Shown here piece by piece: positions 10,386 to 21,991 of a DNA stretch of 64,000 bases. A program made the translations under genes and the position numbers. The DNA is from Nigrospora sphaerica (lineage: Eukaryota; Ascomycota; Sordariomycetes; Amphisphaeriales; Apiosporaceae). A model generated the notes under the pieces. It was not told the DNA's origin. It ran no database searches and saw only the letters and a list, made by a program, of their open reading frames with translations. How positions within the stretch are numbered: position 1 is the stretch's first letter; every line of letters starts with the position of its first letter. The stretch lies in the NCBI GenBank assembly GCA_018287875.1, contig JAGVVL010000017.1:2666001-2730000 (forward strand). The letters run 5' to 3'.

Positions 10386-13177
10386 CTATTCGAGGGCGAA
10401 GCAGCGCTCGCTGCTCGCGGCCTCGTTGCCCCACCAGTTGGGCATGGGGAGGACGTGGGCGCTGCCGAAGAAGAGAAAGATGAGGAGCATGTTGAAGTTG
10501 AAGCCGGCGTCGAAGGCGGCGGCGAGGATGTAGTTCCAGCGGGCCCAGAGGGCGTAGCGGCGGCGGTGGGCCCAGCGCATGACGACGAAGCCGCCGATGA
10601 AGGCCGACGTGTAGCCGGCGCTGATGTTGCCGTAGAAGTTGGCCAGGGCGCTGAAGAAGATGGTGGTGTTGGCGAGGTGGAGCTTGGCGCGCGGGAAGCG
10701 GCGGTGCAGGAGGTAGAGGAGGACGGGGGCGGCGGCGCCGAGCGCGAAGCCGTAGGGCACGGCGCGGTAGAGGCCGCCCTCGCGGAAGAGGCGCAGCGGG
10801 CCGATGAGCACGTACTGCACGCCCATGGTGAGGTTGGACGTCAGCGACTGCGCCGTCCACTGGCGCGAGGGGTCGATCTCGGCGCCCGTGAGGTAGGCAC
10901 GCTTGCTCGACAGCACCCAGCGCACAACGCCGTAGTTGACGGGGATGCCGACGAGAGAGCCGCCGACCTGCGCGAGGAAGACGGCCCGCGGCGGTATGTG
11001 CATGTAGTGCCCGATCTTCATGTCCTGCAGGTTCAGCTGCGCCCGGTACCACGCGTTGCCCGCGATGGCCCCGTACACCGACGCCCCCGCCGGGTTCTTG
11101 TGCCCGCTCACGGCGTTGGCCATGAGGCCGTAGAGGAGCTCGTTGACCGTGCCGATGGGCTGCGCGCGCGCCCGGGTTAGCCGTGTTGCGTCGCGGGGGA
11201 GGGGGGAAGCCGTCGGGGCGAACTTACGAGCTGGAAGTTGGACAGGGCGTACAACCAGCCGAGGGGCACGACGAGGACGGCGCCCGTGAGCACGGCGACG
11301 AAGTAGGTGTAGACGGGGATGTACAGGCTGTCGGTGGCCACAATGGTCAGCAGGGCGACGAAGGACACCAGGAACAGCGCCAGGAACCACCAGAGCGGCG
11401 TCTCCGGGTACGCGCGCTGGAGGACGTTGAGCTGGTCGTGGTACTGCTCGCTGATCTTGCTGGTCTTGGACTTGCGGCGCTCCCACAGCTTCGCCATGCT
11501 GTCGCGGAGCTGGGGAAAGCCGAAGAGGGCCATCCAGACGACGGCCGACGTGTAGGCGGCGTAGTCGAAGAACATGCCCCAAAGCACCTGGGTGCTGACG
11601 TAGACGGGGCCGAGCTCCCGGTACGCCGTCTCGTTGAACTGGACGTCGGGCGTCAGGAGCGCGTTGATCGGGTAGGCCGTCCCGTTCTCCTGGAAGACGC
11701 GGTTGGACATGAGGTGGTGGTGCCACTGGCCGAGGCCGCCGAACTTGGCCCAGGGCAGCAGGACCCAGCAGTTGATGACAAAGGCGGCGTAGATGACGAC
11801 CTGCGTCCACCAGGGCGTCAGGAAGAGGTTGTAGAGGTTGCTGATGTTGGACCAGTCGAGCGACAGGTTCAGGAACCCCATGCCGCCGAACCCGGCCCCG
11901 ACGAAGTTGGCCGTGGCGTTGTCGGGCGCGACCCAGCACAGGAAGGCCAGCGAGCCGAGCATGGGAAAGACGTACTCGGGCAGGAACTGCCAGAGGGTGA
12001 CGCCCACCAGGACGAGCCAGAAGACGCGCGACTGTTTGCGGCTCGACGGCGTCGGCGTCTCCCGCTGCTTCTTCTGCGTCTCGAACAGGGCCGTCTGGCA
12101 CAACGCCTGGAACCAGGGGTAGAGGGGGTCGTAGATGAGGAACTGCCGCGCGATGGCGGCGAACGAGTAGCCCGTCCAGACGATGCCCCACATGAAGAAG
12201 ATGGCGACGGCCGGGTGCACCGTCTCGTTGAAGTACAGCTCGGCCATGGAGATGGGCGCGTAGCCGAGGTTGTAGGTGGCGCCCGAGGCGGCCGTGAGCA
12301 CGATCAGGACGTGTTCCTTGACGCTGAAGGGGCCGGGGTTCAAGTCGACGCCCCAGCTCGTAAAGGGGACACGCAGGCGCCAGGCGGGCAGCTTCGGGAG
12401 CCCGAGTCAGCCGTATTCCCAAGACGGGGGTTGGTGGGGATAAAGAGCAACGGGAATACCACGGGAGGAGTAAATCGTGCTCGAGGGGGCAATATGGAAC
12501 AACAGATGTCACTTACCACCCGGGCCCACCAGTCGCCCACGTAGCTGCTGGCAATCTGCACGAAGAAGATGGAATAGGGCGCGGCCGTCGTCCGGAAATG
12601 CTATCACCCCCTGGCGTTAGCAGTGTTCCCGCCAACCGGTCTGCACGGAGCCGGGTTTCGGGGCATCCCTTTGGCCCGGCACGACGAAGAGGGGGCGACG
12701 CGGAGGAGACGAGAAACCGCTTACGCTCATCATGGACAGGAAGGCGCCGGGCAGGACGAAGAGGAGCGAGAGGACGAAGTAGCGGAAGGTGAAGGTCGGC
12801 AGGGACGGGTCGTCGGTCAGGCTGACGACGCGCCGCACCGTGGGCGGGAGGTCCCGGATGCGCGGGTCGTCCTCGGGGATGACCTCCTCGCCGCCGTCGG
12901 CGCTCACCGCGAACAGCGCCGGGGCCTTCTCGGTTCCGGAGACCGAGGGGGTGCCCTTCTCGACGTCGGACGGGGCCGGCACGACGTGCTGCTGCTGCTC
13001 CTCCTTCTCGGTCCCGGTCCGCCCGTCGGCTCCGGCCACCTGCCCGCTGGAGCCGCTGTGACTGCTGTTTCCTCTTCCCATCGTAGGTGCGAATCGGTCG
13101 CCGGGGGGGTCCATGAAGCTCCTCGCTTGGCGGAGTGGGGGAAGAAAACCGGAAGCAGAAGCAGCAGCTGACGGCAT
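10386..13177 (-). CDS. OPT-family oligopeptide transporter, four exons
   Basis: Model: complement(join(10386..11159,11228..12391,12517..12600,12726..13177)), about 824 residues. Proton-coupled plasma-membrane importer of small peptides or peptide-like metabolites. Introns of 68, 125 and 124 bp are GT-AG and keep frame; exon 2 is only 84 bp (HFRTTAAPYSIFFVQIASS...). Seen: about 125 soluble residues rich in Gly/Ser/Glu, then a dozen or more hydrophobic segments. The family's NPG motif is present as DLNPGPFSVKEH and its KIPPR-like motif as MHIPPRAVFLAQ. The C-terminus is PNWWGNEAASSERCFALE. The start could also be Met22 (about 13114) or Met33 (about 13081), because the first 20 residues are low complexity. 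Substrate is unknown; OPT members carry tetra-/pentapeptides, glutathione or metal chelates. Confidence 0.93.
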
Positions 13178-15471
13178 GGCTGCTCGTCTACTTTAAGTAC
13201 GTCTTCTTCATTGTCCCAAACGACTCTAGTACAGGCATGGTGTTTCCCGGAGGCCAGGGCGAATGCCGAAAACGGGTTGTCACCGGATGGTGCAATACAC
13301 GTTACCAAGCACGTACCTTGGGCCAGGTTCTCGGGTCACGGCGCGGATGGCTGGATGCAGTATACAGAGGCCGATCGTTGCAGGTGCCATCGCTTGGTCC
13401 AACGCCGCTTCGACCCCCACATCACGCCAGGGCCTTCAGCCAACAGGCATCGAGGCCGGCTCGCCGACATGCGACCAACGACAGAGGCGATGGTGTAAAC
13501 TTTGCACCGAGTGGACGGGAATGGCTGGTTGGGCCGTCAGTGTGGCCGAGCACGTATGATGTGAAAGACGAAAAGTGCCCGTAGCGCTTCGATCCGTCTC
13601 CTCTTCCGGAAGGTGACGACGATGGCGTGCTCGGCCTGGTGGGCACTGGCACCCGCCCCGGTCCTGGCAGGCCGCCTTCCGAGAGGTAATCCTTAGCTAA
13701 GCTTTTGTCTTGAGGCCTTGCCAAGGCACTCCAAGACATTCTTATTTTCGCCTCACGGGAGGCCCGCCGGACCATTCGCAGTGAGGGCGCAGGTAGCCTG
13801 AACAGAGCGAGGCAGTGACACGGCCTTCGCACGGTAGGGACTGCATGGCCATGCTTCCTCGAAAGCAGCTTGCAAGATGTGCGTGCGTGCGTGTGTGTGT
13901 GTGTGTGTGTGTGTGCATGGATAAGGGTGTCGTCTGTCTGTCACAGTGTCTCCACTGATAACCACCACGGCAGCCGCGCCCCCCGTATCGCCAATGGTCC
14001 CTTATCCGTTAGTGGGTGCTTTTTACTGCGTCAGGTACCCAACATACACTTCTCCTGCGGCTCTATCCCAAGCTGACCGCCCTCGGGACGGACCGCTGTC
14101 AAGCCATTAAGTGCTTAGGTACATACCTACGTAGTACGCCAAGCAGGGCTTGGTCAATGCTGAGGGCGTGCAGCTAGCATCTCCCGCCAGACTGGGAATC
14201 CGTCGCGGCTACCGAAGTCCAGATGGGTGACTGTCGCACAACGTTGGGTATACGGATTAAAAGTCGATTTTTCAGGACGCCCGAGTATGCGGGGATATCA
14301 AAGGTGCACGCGCGAGGAGCCAAAGCCAACTGGGAAGGGGGGTGGGCTATCTAAGGGGGTGGGGTATAAAGATTCGATCGAGGTGTGATTTTAGTAGTAA
14401 CATGATGCCACGGTCACCCCTATGAACTTTCCGTACGCGGTGCCGCTGTATTATCACAGTTGTAGGTCGCGTCCCAGCGCGATGGCGGCCCGGACATCAA
14501 CAAGATTGGCTTCCCCAGAATCCGTCCGGCTGCATGGATTTGCCGGGTGCTCGAGCAGCCACGTGCCGATGTTGGCAGTGGACCCGCGACTGCCACGGCA
14601 GTTTCGGCCGCCTAAACGTCTTCCTTGTCCGCCGGTGCCTCTAGTGAGCGCGACGACGCCTCCTGGAGAAACGTTCAGGGGACTTTGGGCAGCGTGGTAT
14701 CCGAGACATAGCCCCGTGCCGTTGCTAGCGGGCAATTCGGTCCCCTTGGCCGGCCGTTGGATGTCGGACTGTACTCTGCAAAGCACACTCGGAAAACCTG
14801 TAACCACGGATACCACCAACATAGCGGGCTCACAATCCATTGAGCTGATGTGTCCGGCGGCATGAGCTTTGATGCTTTCCCCCTCTCTTCCACCCTCACA
14901 ATGTGGGTACGCACGGCATGAAGGGCGTTTGGCCGGGTCGGCAAACTGTGTAGCTCGTATACAGCGTCGCTTGGACCCTCAGATACGAAGTCGTCCCGTG
15001 GATAGCGTCCACTGCCGCCGCTGCCGCCGAACGCTAGTGGTGAGCGCCGCATCCGCAACCAGCCCGGCGAGAGCTCCGTGGACGTCGAGCTCCGCTTCTT
15101 CCAAGTGTCGCCGCTTGTCCGTGAGCACGGGAGAAGCCGGCGGGTCGACCGTGGGAGCATACGCAATGGCCCATGAAGTTCGAGAGTCTCGAGACAAAGC
15201 CGTGGATATCCACCTATAAGCAAATACCCCATTGTTAATTCCCGTTGTTCCACATAGGTGCGTACCTTGAATTCTCTTGCACGCACATCTTTTTTTATTA
15301 AAAAAAGAGGAGGCGGGCACTTACCTTTTCAACAGCTGCAGCTTGCTAGACGGGAGAGGGTGGTGTCTAAGCAATGGATTTCCTACGTTTGGCACAGATA
15401 GCCCCTGCAGGCCTCGGTACGGCACCCAAAAGCGAACATTCTTGTTTGCCTAGCCCTGGCACCGCGATCTA
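13178..15471. other. Intergenic upstream of OPT gene; contains a GT microsatellite
   Basis: No gene supported. It contains a (GT)n tract at about 13880-13915, a small AT-rich hairpin at 15289-15307 (C-T7-A facing T-A7-G), and several overlapping frames of 100-200 codons in GC-rich sequence without domains. It must hold the OPT promoter at its left end and the Clr5 gene terminator at its right. Confidence 0.5.
13880..13915. repeat. GT dinucleotide microsatellite
   Basis: An interrupted GTGC run passes into an uninterrupted (GT)n tract of about 12 units at 13891-13914. Likely length-variable between strains; no function inferred. Confidence 0.9.
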
Positions 15472-16364
15472 CTAGCACCCAAAGGGGGCCGAGTAACCCC
15501 CCTGATTCCAATAAGTGTTGGCCGCAGGAACCGGCCTTGCGGCCGGCGACAGTGGGTTGTTATCACTGTAGCCGTCGGCCGCAGTCGCTGGCGTCGCGTC
15601 CCACCCGTACATGAACATCGAGTCCGGCGGCATCGTGTAGGGCCCCGCCGTGGCTGCGAGGCACGGTTGAGCGACGTCGGCGGCTACCGAGTAGAGCGGC
15701 AAGTACGGAGCGGAGGCCATACGAAAACACGCGCCGAGGAGAGGCGGGGCCGGGTGGTTTGGCGCCGCGGCATACGCACTGGGGTCGAAATACTCTGGGC
15801 CGTTGCCGAGGGCCAAGGCGTTCTCGGCCACGAACGGGAGGCCGCAAACGGGGGCACGCGGGGGCTCCGGGGGCGGGAGCGGGGCGTTCTCGGCCACGGA
15901 CGGGAAATCGTAACCAGGGACTTGCGAGAGCCCCGGGGATGCCGAACCGGACACCCCGTCACCCTCAGGGCTGGCGGGGTCGCCCTCGGCCGGGACGGCA
16001 CTGCCACTCCTTTGGGCCCCCGCTTCGTTCCTTCGCCGGTACTTCTTCAAGCCCCACTGGTCGAGACGGTTGCGGAAGGCACGCATGCTGGTGTTTGTTT
16101 TAGTCAGAGCTCCTGTGTAGTGGTGGATGGTCCAGTTGGTGGTCCTAAACCCCTTAGAAAGGGGGGAAGTGGGTGGCGGATAATAGAGGCGGGGAGGACC
16201 GCGTCCCCGCCGGGGGGGTGGGGGTGAGGGGGGAATGGGTTTGCTTACGAAGCATGGAAGCCGTGTTCCTCCCGCATGATCTCCATGACGCGGACCAACG
16301 TGAGCTTCTGTTTGATGTACAGGTCCACGATGGTCTTTCTGTGCGCCCCCCACTTCTTCGTCAT
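15472..16364 (-). CDS. Clr5-domain protein, two exons
   Basis: Model: complement(join(15472..16087,16249..16364)), 243 residues. The start ATG at 16364 opens directly on the domain: TKKWGAHRKTIVDLYIKQKL, then VRVMEIMREEHGFHAS, the intron, then MRAFRNRLDQWGLKKYRR. This is the fungal Clr5 domain, named after S. pombe Clr5, a heterochromatic-silencing factor; it is a helical module presumed to bind DNA or protein. The 161-bp intron splits a Ser codon inside the domain, which is the usual position, and it is the longest intron that I place in a minus-strand gene here. The rest (about 180 residues) is Pro/Ala/Gly-rich with Tyr-containing spacers and no further domain. Filamentous fungi carry many Clr5 paralogues, so the role is probably regulatory but unknown. 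A longer single frame running to 16554 reads through the intron and is rejected. Confidence 0.88.
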
Positions 16365-18903
16365 CGTGGATGGTCGAGGCGAGGTCGACTGCCTCTGGGA
16401 TGAACGTAACGACGGAAATGTTGGCCTCGGGTGGGACGAGAAAAGGATTTGTTAAGGTGAAGGGAGGCTGATGTCGTGTTCGATGAACGCGGTGGGATGA
16501 GCAATGAGCGGATGCGAGAGCGATGGAGAACAAGAACCAGGGGGGAGGAGACACACTTTATTCGCATCCGTGCAGTCGTGATCACCTGGGAGACTGGAGT
16601 CTTTCCGCCATTGGGAATTAGATGTTGCCATGGGGAGGAAATCTCGCGTATGGGCTGTGTTTGGTTCCTACCCTTCATTACTAACTCGCTCTGTTTCCGT
16701 CATCCCTGGGGCAACGCGTTGATTGTTGGCAGTAGACTGTGACCAGCTCCTGCCCTCCCAAAACATACGCTGTCCGACAGCAACCTTATAGGTTATAATC
16801 CACTAGGCAGCCGATATCGACTGGGCAACCACACCCCAAGCTGTTGGTGGGGGACGACGCAAAAACACCAAATACGGTGTATTTGGATCTAACTTAAAGA
16901 ACACGTAGGACGGGAGAGTCTTCAGGGATTGTTGAGAGGGTGTGTAGTCGCGATCCTCCAATCCTCCTGCCCGGGCAAGCTGTAGCCGCTTCGGGGGGGA
17001 GACGCCCAAGTATAACCACCTCGCAGTCGACGTCCCATTTTCAACGGCCAGGGGGAGCAGAAAAGAGCGGAGCACAGACATGATGATAGGCACGGCACGG
17101 GAACGTGGCGAGGCGGCTGGACCCGGCGCGAGAGGACGAACTGGGGGTTGGGCCTCGGAGCATGGCACCATGGCGGATGGCGGCCCAGGGAGGAGGTGGT
17201 GAGAGACCGGTGACTAATATTATAGACAGGGGTCCATCCGAGGCTCAGTGGCTGGCTCAGTTGCTCGCGTGCCCCCAACCTACCACAATCCGCCTACTAC
17301 GATACCCACCCCTATAGCCGTCAAGGGAAGGTTCAGCTGACAAGACGAGTGAGCGTATCCCCGAACGCCCACTCGCCGCCCCTCTGAGAGCAGTGGGGGT
17401 CCGAATCGTGGCTAGCTCAAAGAGTGATGATGTCTCCGTCACGGGCGTCCCGGTTGAGCCGGTGAGACGATTTTCGTGGCCATGCTGGCTGGGTCCATAC
17501 CTGCCTTTCGGGGTGGGTGGGGGCCAGCTGAAGCCAAGGAGGGCTCTCGCTCTCTCCCTAGCAGGCAAAAGATCCTAGGACGAGCGTGGATGCGCCTTGG
17601 CCCCATTGGCCCCCTCGGCAACCCGAAAAGGGAAGGAAGCAATACTACGTAGATCAGCTCTTCTTGGCGATAATGGTGATGCGGCGCAAGGGGGGGAGTA
17701 CAACCCCCCCCCCCGGTCTTTCCCGCCCGTGGGGCAGCCGTAAATGTCTGGCTAATTATAGATGTTCCGGGTGGCTCACGAAGCCTTGCCAGAGACGGAG
17801 TTCGTCACGACCCACCCCCTGGGCGATGAATGGCAGGCTACGGCAGGGGGAGGAAGGAGGGCCCTCGTCGTGATCTACTCTCCAGCGCATGTCATGCTCG
17901 CCAACCTCCGGCCCGCCTCGTTCCCGCTTGCAAGGGCCTGATGCAGGAAACCGGTGTAGATGAGCCCAATGAGCCAATGGGAGTGCCGAGCCCCCGGATG
18001 GGAAGGCCCGGAGGGCGAGGTGAGCAAGTCATCGTACAAGCCACTGGAGAAGACGCCCTCGATTGGATGGCAATCTCCTATTCGGCCGGCCGTGGTGCCT
18101 TGGTAGCCTCGTCCTTGACGTCGAGTTCGCCGGGGACGTGAAGTTGTGTCCCGTTCAACCCGTTGCTCAGCGGCACATCCCGCCTGGAAGTCATGGTATA
18201 AGACAGTCGTCGCGTGCGGTTCCGCAGCAGCGTGGCTCGCCCGTTGGCAGGATTCAGCCTAGGCGTGGTTGGGGCTCGCGTGCGACGCTCCTCCCCCTGC
18301 TAAGCAAATCGTGACAGAGCATCGCATGACGCGGCAGAGGCGGGCCCGGACGGCCACTTCCATCTTGACAGCTCTCGCCAAAATCGCCCCTCTCGTCCGA
18401 TTGCATGCTGGCTGCTCACATCGGCTATCCCTGGGCAATATGTAGGGCTGCCTGCGGCTGGGCGCTGATCGGCATACCATTTGGGTCTGGGGATCGCCAG
18501 GTTGCGGCGGAAAGTCGCCGTCCCTGCCCCATTCGGCGCATTGATCCTACGCAGCCCCCTGTCTTGGCCATGTACAAAACAGTGCCGAACGGAAAACAGG
18601 CTGGGGGCGATAGTTCGAGCTGTCGGTTCCAACGGCGATAGACTGGCAAGCGAACAGACCAAGACCCAACACGCAGTGGCTAGCCAACTTTTGGCTGTCG
18701 TGGCGGTAGGGCCGCACTTGAATTATGTATACATACGTCTCCCCCCTACTGGCCTCTGTACTTCTTTCCAGCCTGGGTGCACACGAGATCCGCCCCTGAT
18801 GACTCGAGATTCCTGATTACTGCGTACCATGTCCTTTGAACCTTACCTTCGATTCGTGCATTGTCCGACTTGGCCTCCGCGTCGCGGCCACCTAAATGTG
18901 CCT
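16365..18903. other. Intergenic upstream of Clr5 gene
   Basis: No gene supported in 2.5 kb. It contains a short C run near 17704-17714 and scattered open frames under 125 codons, none with domain-like sequence or matching splice sites. Confidence 0.5.
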
Positions 18904-20518
18904 CTACGCAGCTGGTTTCTTCTCATCCGAGACCGAAACAGCCGCAGGAGCGGCGGCAGGAGGGGTGGTGCCCTTGGCTGTCGCTGGGGACATGGCCGCC
19001 GGGCTGGCCACGTTGTCTTGGCCCGTAATGCCGGCCTCCTGTCCTTTGATGTCCGTGTCCAGCTTGCCGGGGGCGGCGGCGGCTGAGGAACCAGAGCCGC
19101 CCACGACGGGCGAGGCCGGGGTGCTCTCGACAGGCGGCCCAGTGGCGCCAGCAGCGACCTGGATCGCCTCGAACCACTTCTGGGCCTCGGCCGGGCTGTG
19201 GGCCTTGAAGGCCAGCTCCGACGAGCCGGCCAGCTTGCTGCTGAAGCTACCGCTCTTGTCCTTGCCCTTGACGTTGAACTTGTCGCCGCTGGGGGTGCCA
19301 ACTATGGCCTCGGGAAGGTAAATGGAGAGCTCCGGCTTGGGGTCCGCGCGCAGGTTGTCGTCGTCCTTGAACTCGTGGAGGAACTTGGACGGGGTGACGA
19401 CGTAGTAGCCCGTCTGCGTGCCCCATGAAAGCTTGTTGCGCGACTTGCGCTCCAGACTACCCTCTATCAGCGGTTTGGTGGCCTGGTGGTTCTGGTTGGG
19501 GAAGGTGAGCTGCTCGAGACTGCGCGGAGGCTCGCCGGGGTCCACGAGGTTCTGGGCCTCGCGGTGCAAGAAGCCCATCCACTCAAAGTCGGGAGGGATG
19601 CGCTGAGCAGCGCCGAGCATGTCGGCGTAGAGCGCCCTCGTCTTCTCGGCCTGGCCGCCGACGCAGGCGTTGAAGGCGTCCATGGCCTGCTGGATCACCT
19701 GGACTACGTGCGCCTCGAAGTCCTGGAAGCTGTTCTGTACCTGGATCAGGTCGTTCCGGTGGTTGTTCTCCTCCATGATCTGCTTGTTCAGCCGGTGCAT
19801 AACCTGGCGCTGCACTACGTAGGGGTCATCGCTCGAGTTGAGCATACGGCCGCCCGTGGACTCGAAAGAGGCGGTATGCTGCCCTAGAAGCTCGATGTGC
19901 TTCTGGGTGGTGTTTCTGGCCTTCTCCACCTCCTTGGCGCTCTTGCCGGCGCCCTGGAGAAGCTCCTTGGCCTTGGCCTTGACCTCCTTGTGCAGCCTGT
20001 CGAGAATGGGGAGTACGGTTCCCTTGATGGTCTTCTCGGTTTCGGCGTTGGAGTTGATGAGGGCCTGGGAGAGTCAGCGCCATGCGCTGCCTGGCATTGA
20101 CCCTGTCTATGGGTAGGGTGCCTACCTGCGTATTGACGCGCATGTTCTCAAAGTACCCGGCCACTCCTCCAAGGCCCTGGTCGAAGTGTCTGCCCTCCCT
20201 AAGTGGCTGAGAGATGGTCTTCAGGACCTTCTCGTACTCCTTCGCATGCGCCTTGTGGACTTTCTCGGTCGCCTCGACGTAATCCTCCAGATAAGCTACG
20301 GCGTGTTTCCACGCCTGGAGTCGCTCGGCCAGCAGACCGGCCGTCTACACCAAATGCGCCAATTAGCTTCTTGCCGCGAACGGTAGCAGAAGCCGTCTGG
20401 CGTGTGCGTGGGGAGCACCTACCGTGCTGGGGTCAACCTCATGAATGGCCTCGTCGCCAAAGGTGCTGCTCATGGTGGTGCCCTGCCGCAGGGGCATCTC
20501 CTTCGTGTCGGCGCTCAT
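18904..20518 (-). CDS. SLM1-type PH-domain protein (TORC2 effector), three exons
   Basis: Model: complement(join(18904..20064,20126..20344,20423..20518)), 491 residues. In yeast, Slm1/Slm2 bind PI(4,5)P2 at the plasma membrane (eisosomes/MCT), recruit TORC2 to its substrates, and control actin and sphingolipid responses. Seen: a short N-terminus (MSADTKEMPLRQGTT), then an F-BAR-like helical region (about residues 35-280; AGLLAERLQAWKHAVAYLED, KAKAKELLQGAGKSAKEVEK), then a PH domain (about 300-410; LIEGSLERKSRNKLSWGTQT, YYVVTPSKFLHEF, ending AQKWFEAIQVAAG), then a low-complexity Ala/Pro/Ser tail. Introns of 78 and 61 bp keep frame; the joins T/TAGLLAERL and NTQ/ALINSNAETE fit the family. Confident on family; one-to-one orthology with yeast Slm1 is inference. 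Confidence 0.93.
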
Positions 20519-21991
20519 GGTGCGTATGCGCGGGTGCGCGGTGGTGTGGTGGTGGTGGTGGTCGAGGTGCGGGGAGACGGCGGAATGGCTTGCTTGGTCC
20601 GACGGCTTGGTATTTGATGTTCAGGATGCCGGGGCGGGTGGAGGTTTGTGTGCACAATCTGCCTCGGTTGCTGGAGGGCGGTCCAGCGGGTGTGTGGGGG
20701 ATGCGGCAGAGGGAAAAAAAGTGAACGGCAGTCAAGACACTCGGGGCTGGCTGAGGGGAGTGCAGGGAAATATCTATGGATCGGCCCAGGTGGTTTCAGG
20801 GGTGACAGCGACAGCGATGTGGCGGCAGAAGTGGTGGCAGATCAGACCAGCCCAGACTAGAAGCTGGAAAGCGGCCATCCGACCAAGGTAGACCCTGGCG
20901 CCGATCCCCGATTTCTGGATCATCCCGCCAAGGAGCTCCAAGCAACGCGCTCAGCCATCGGACGGCTGAATGAAGCTTGACTGAAGAGAGCTAGCCACGT
21001 CGACTCGGCTGCTGAATCTGGATGCAAGCCATAGGACATTCGCGGGATATTGAGGTCATCGATGGACGATCGCGACCTTTGCTCCCAATAAGGCTGCCTC
21101 ACGCTTATGACGTCAGGCGCTGCCCGTTGCACGCCTGGGCTCGTTGTGGTGCGCCGTCGAATCCCAAACCCAGCTGCTCCTTCGTCGCCGTGTCAAGCAA
21201 GACCGAAAAGAGCTACCTTTAATCAGGTGGGGTGGATTGGGGAAATGGCGGCAGTATCGCACATGCTGTCAAGCATTTGGCGAGTACATACCAACCTATC
21301 TGGAGGCCTGTATCCCGTGCAACGAACGGCATGCCAACACTTCCATATACCAGGTGACGCGCCAATACGCACGTACGACCGACGCGACGGGTCCGACTCG
21401 CGGTTGACACGCCGTGACGTGATGAGCCAGACGTGAGAATCCCGTCTGTAGACGAAGGCTTAAGTTACTTCTGGGTGACGAGGACATAGATGGAGGTGCG
21501 ATGATAGGTGCCCAGATCTTCTCCCAGTGGGAGCGGACGGCAAAGGCCGCACCAGCCGCTCGTTCGCCTCGTGCAGGCAGGTTTCCGGCTAATTACACCT
21601 ATGCCAGCAACCAGACATAGCACACCAACCTTGACGGCACTAGGTACAGCACACCAGCCTCGACGGCACTAGGTCTCAATGGTGTCATTCATATTACACG
21701 ACAGTTTCGAGAGTAACACTGGGCACACATTGTAGAGTTGAGACCATTAGTTGTCTGTATTCGTCATGATTAAGCGCCGTCTTCTGGTATTGCACCGTGA
21801 TGCCGGCCACGTCAACAATAGGGGTATATCCGAAACCAATCCATGCAGCAAACGTCAGCTGCGCGCTCATAACCCATGCCCATCCGTCTATATGTATGTA
21901 TGTGTACTACTGTATGCGCGCCCGCATCCCAAATGTCGAACGCCCCAAGCAAATACAAAATGATAAAATAGCACCCAAAGGAGGGGGGCGG
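20519..21991. other. Intergenic upstream of SLM1; holds a 29-bp tandem repeat
   Basis: It contains a G/T-rich stretch just upstream of the SLM1 start (20530-20580) and the two-copy repeat at 21619-21676. No coding signal is supported. Confidence 0.55.
21619..21676. repeat. Two tandem copies of a 29-bp unit
   Basis: Two adjacent units, 21619-21647 and 21648-21676, begin AGCACACCA and share GACGGCACTAGGT. They differ at about three sites, mostly transitions. It lies about 320 bp past the creD stop codon. Probably a minor local duplication. Confidence 0.75.

Noticed and set aside
10455..12544. Long plus-strand frames opposite the OPT gene
   Set aside because: Antisense shadows of a GC-rich coding sequence.
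15472..16554. 360-codon single frame through the Clr5 gene
   Set aside because: It reads through the 161-bp intron; the spliced model restores the complete Clr5 domain.
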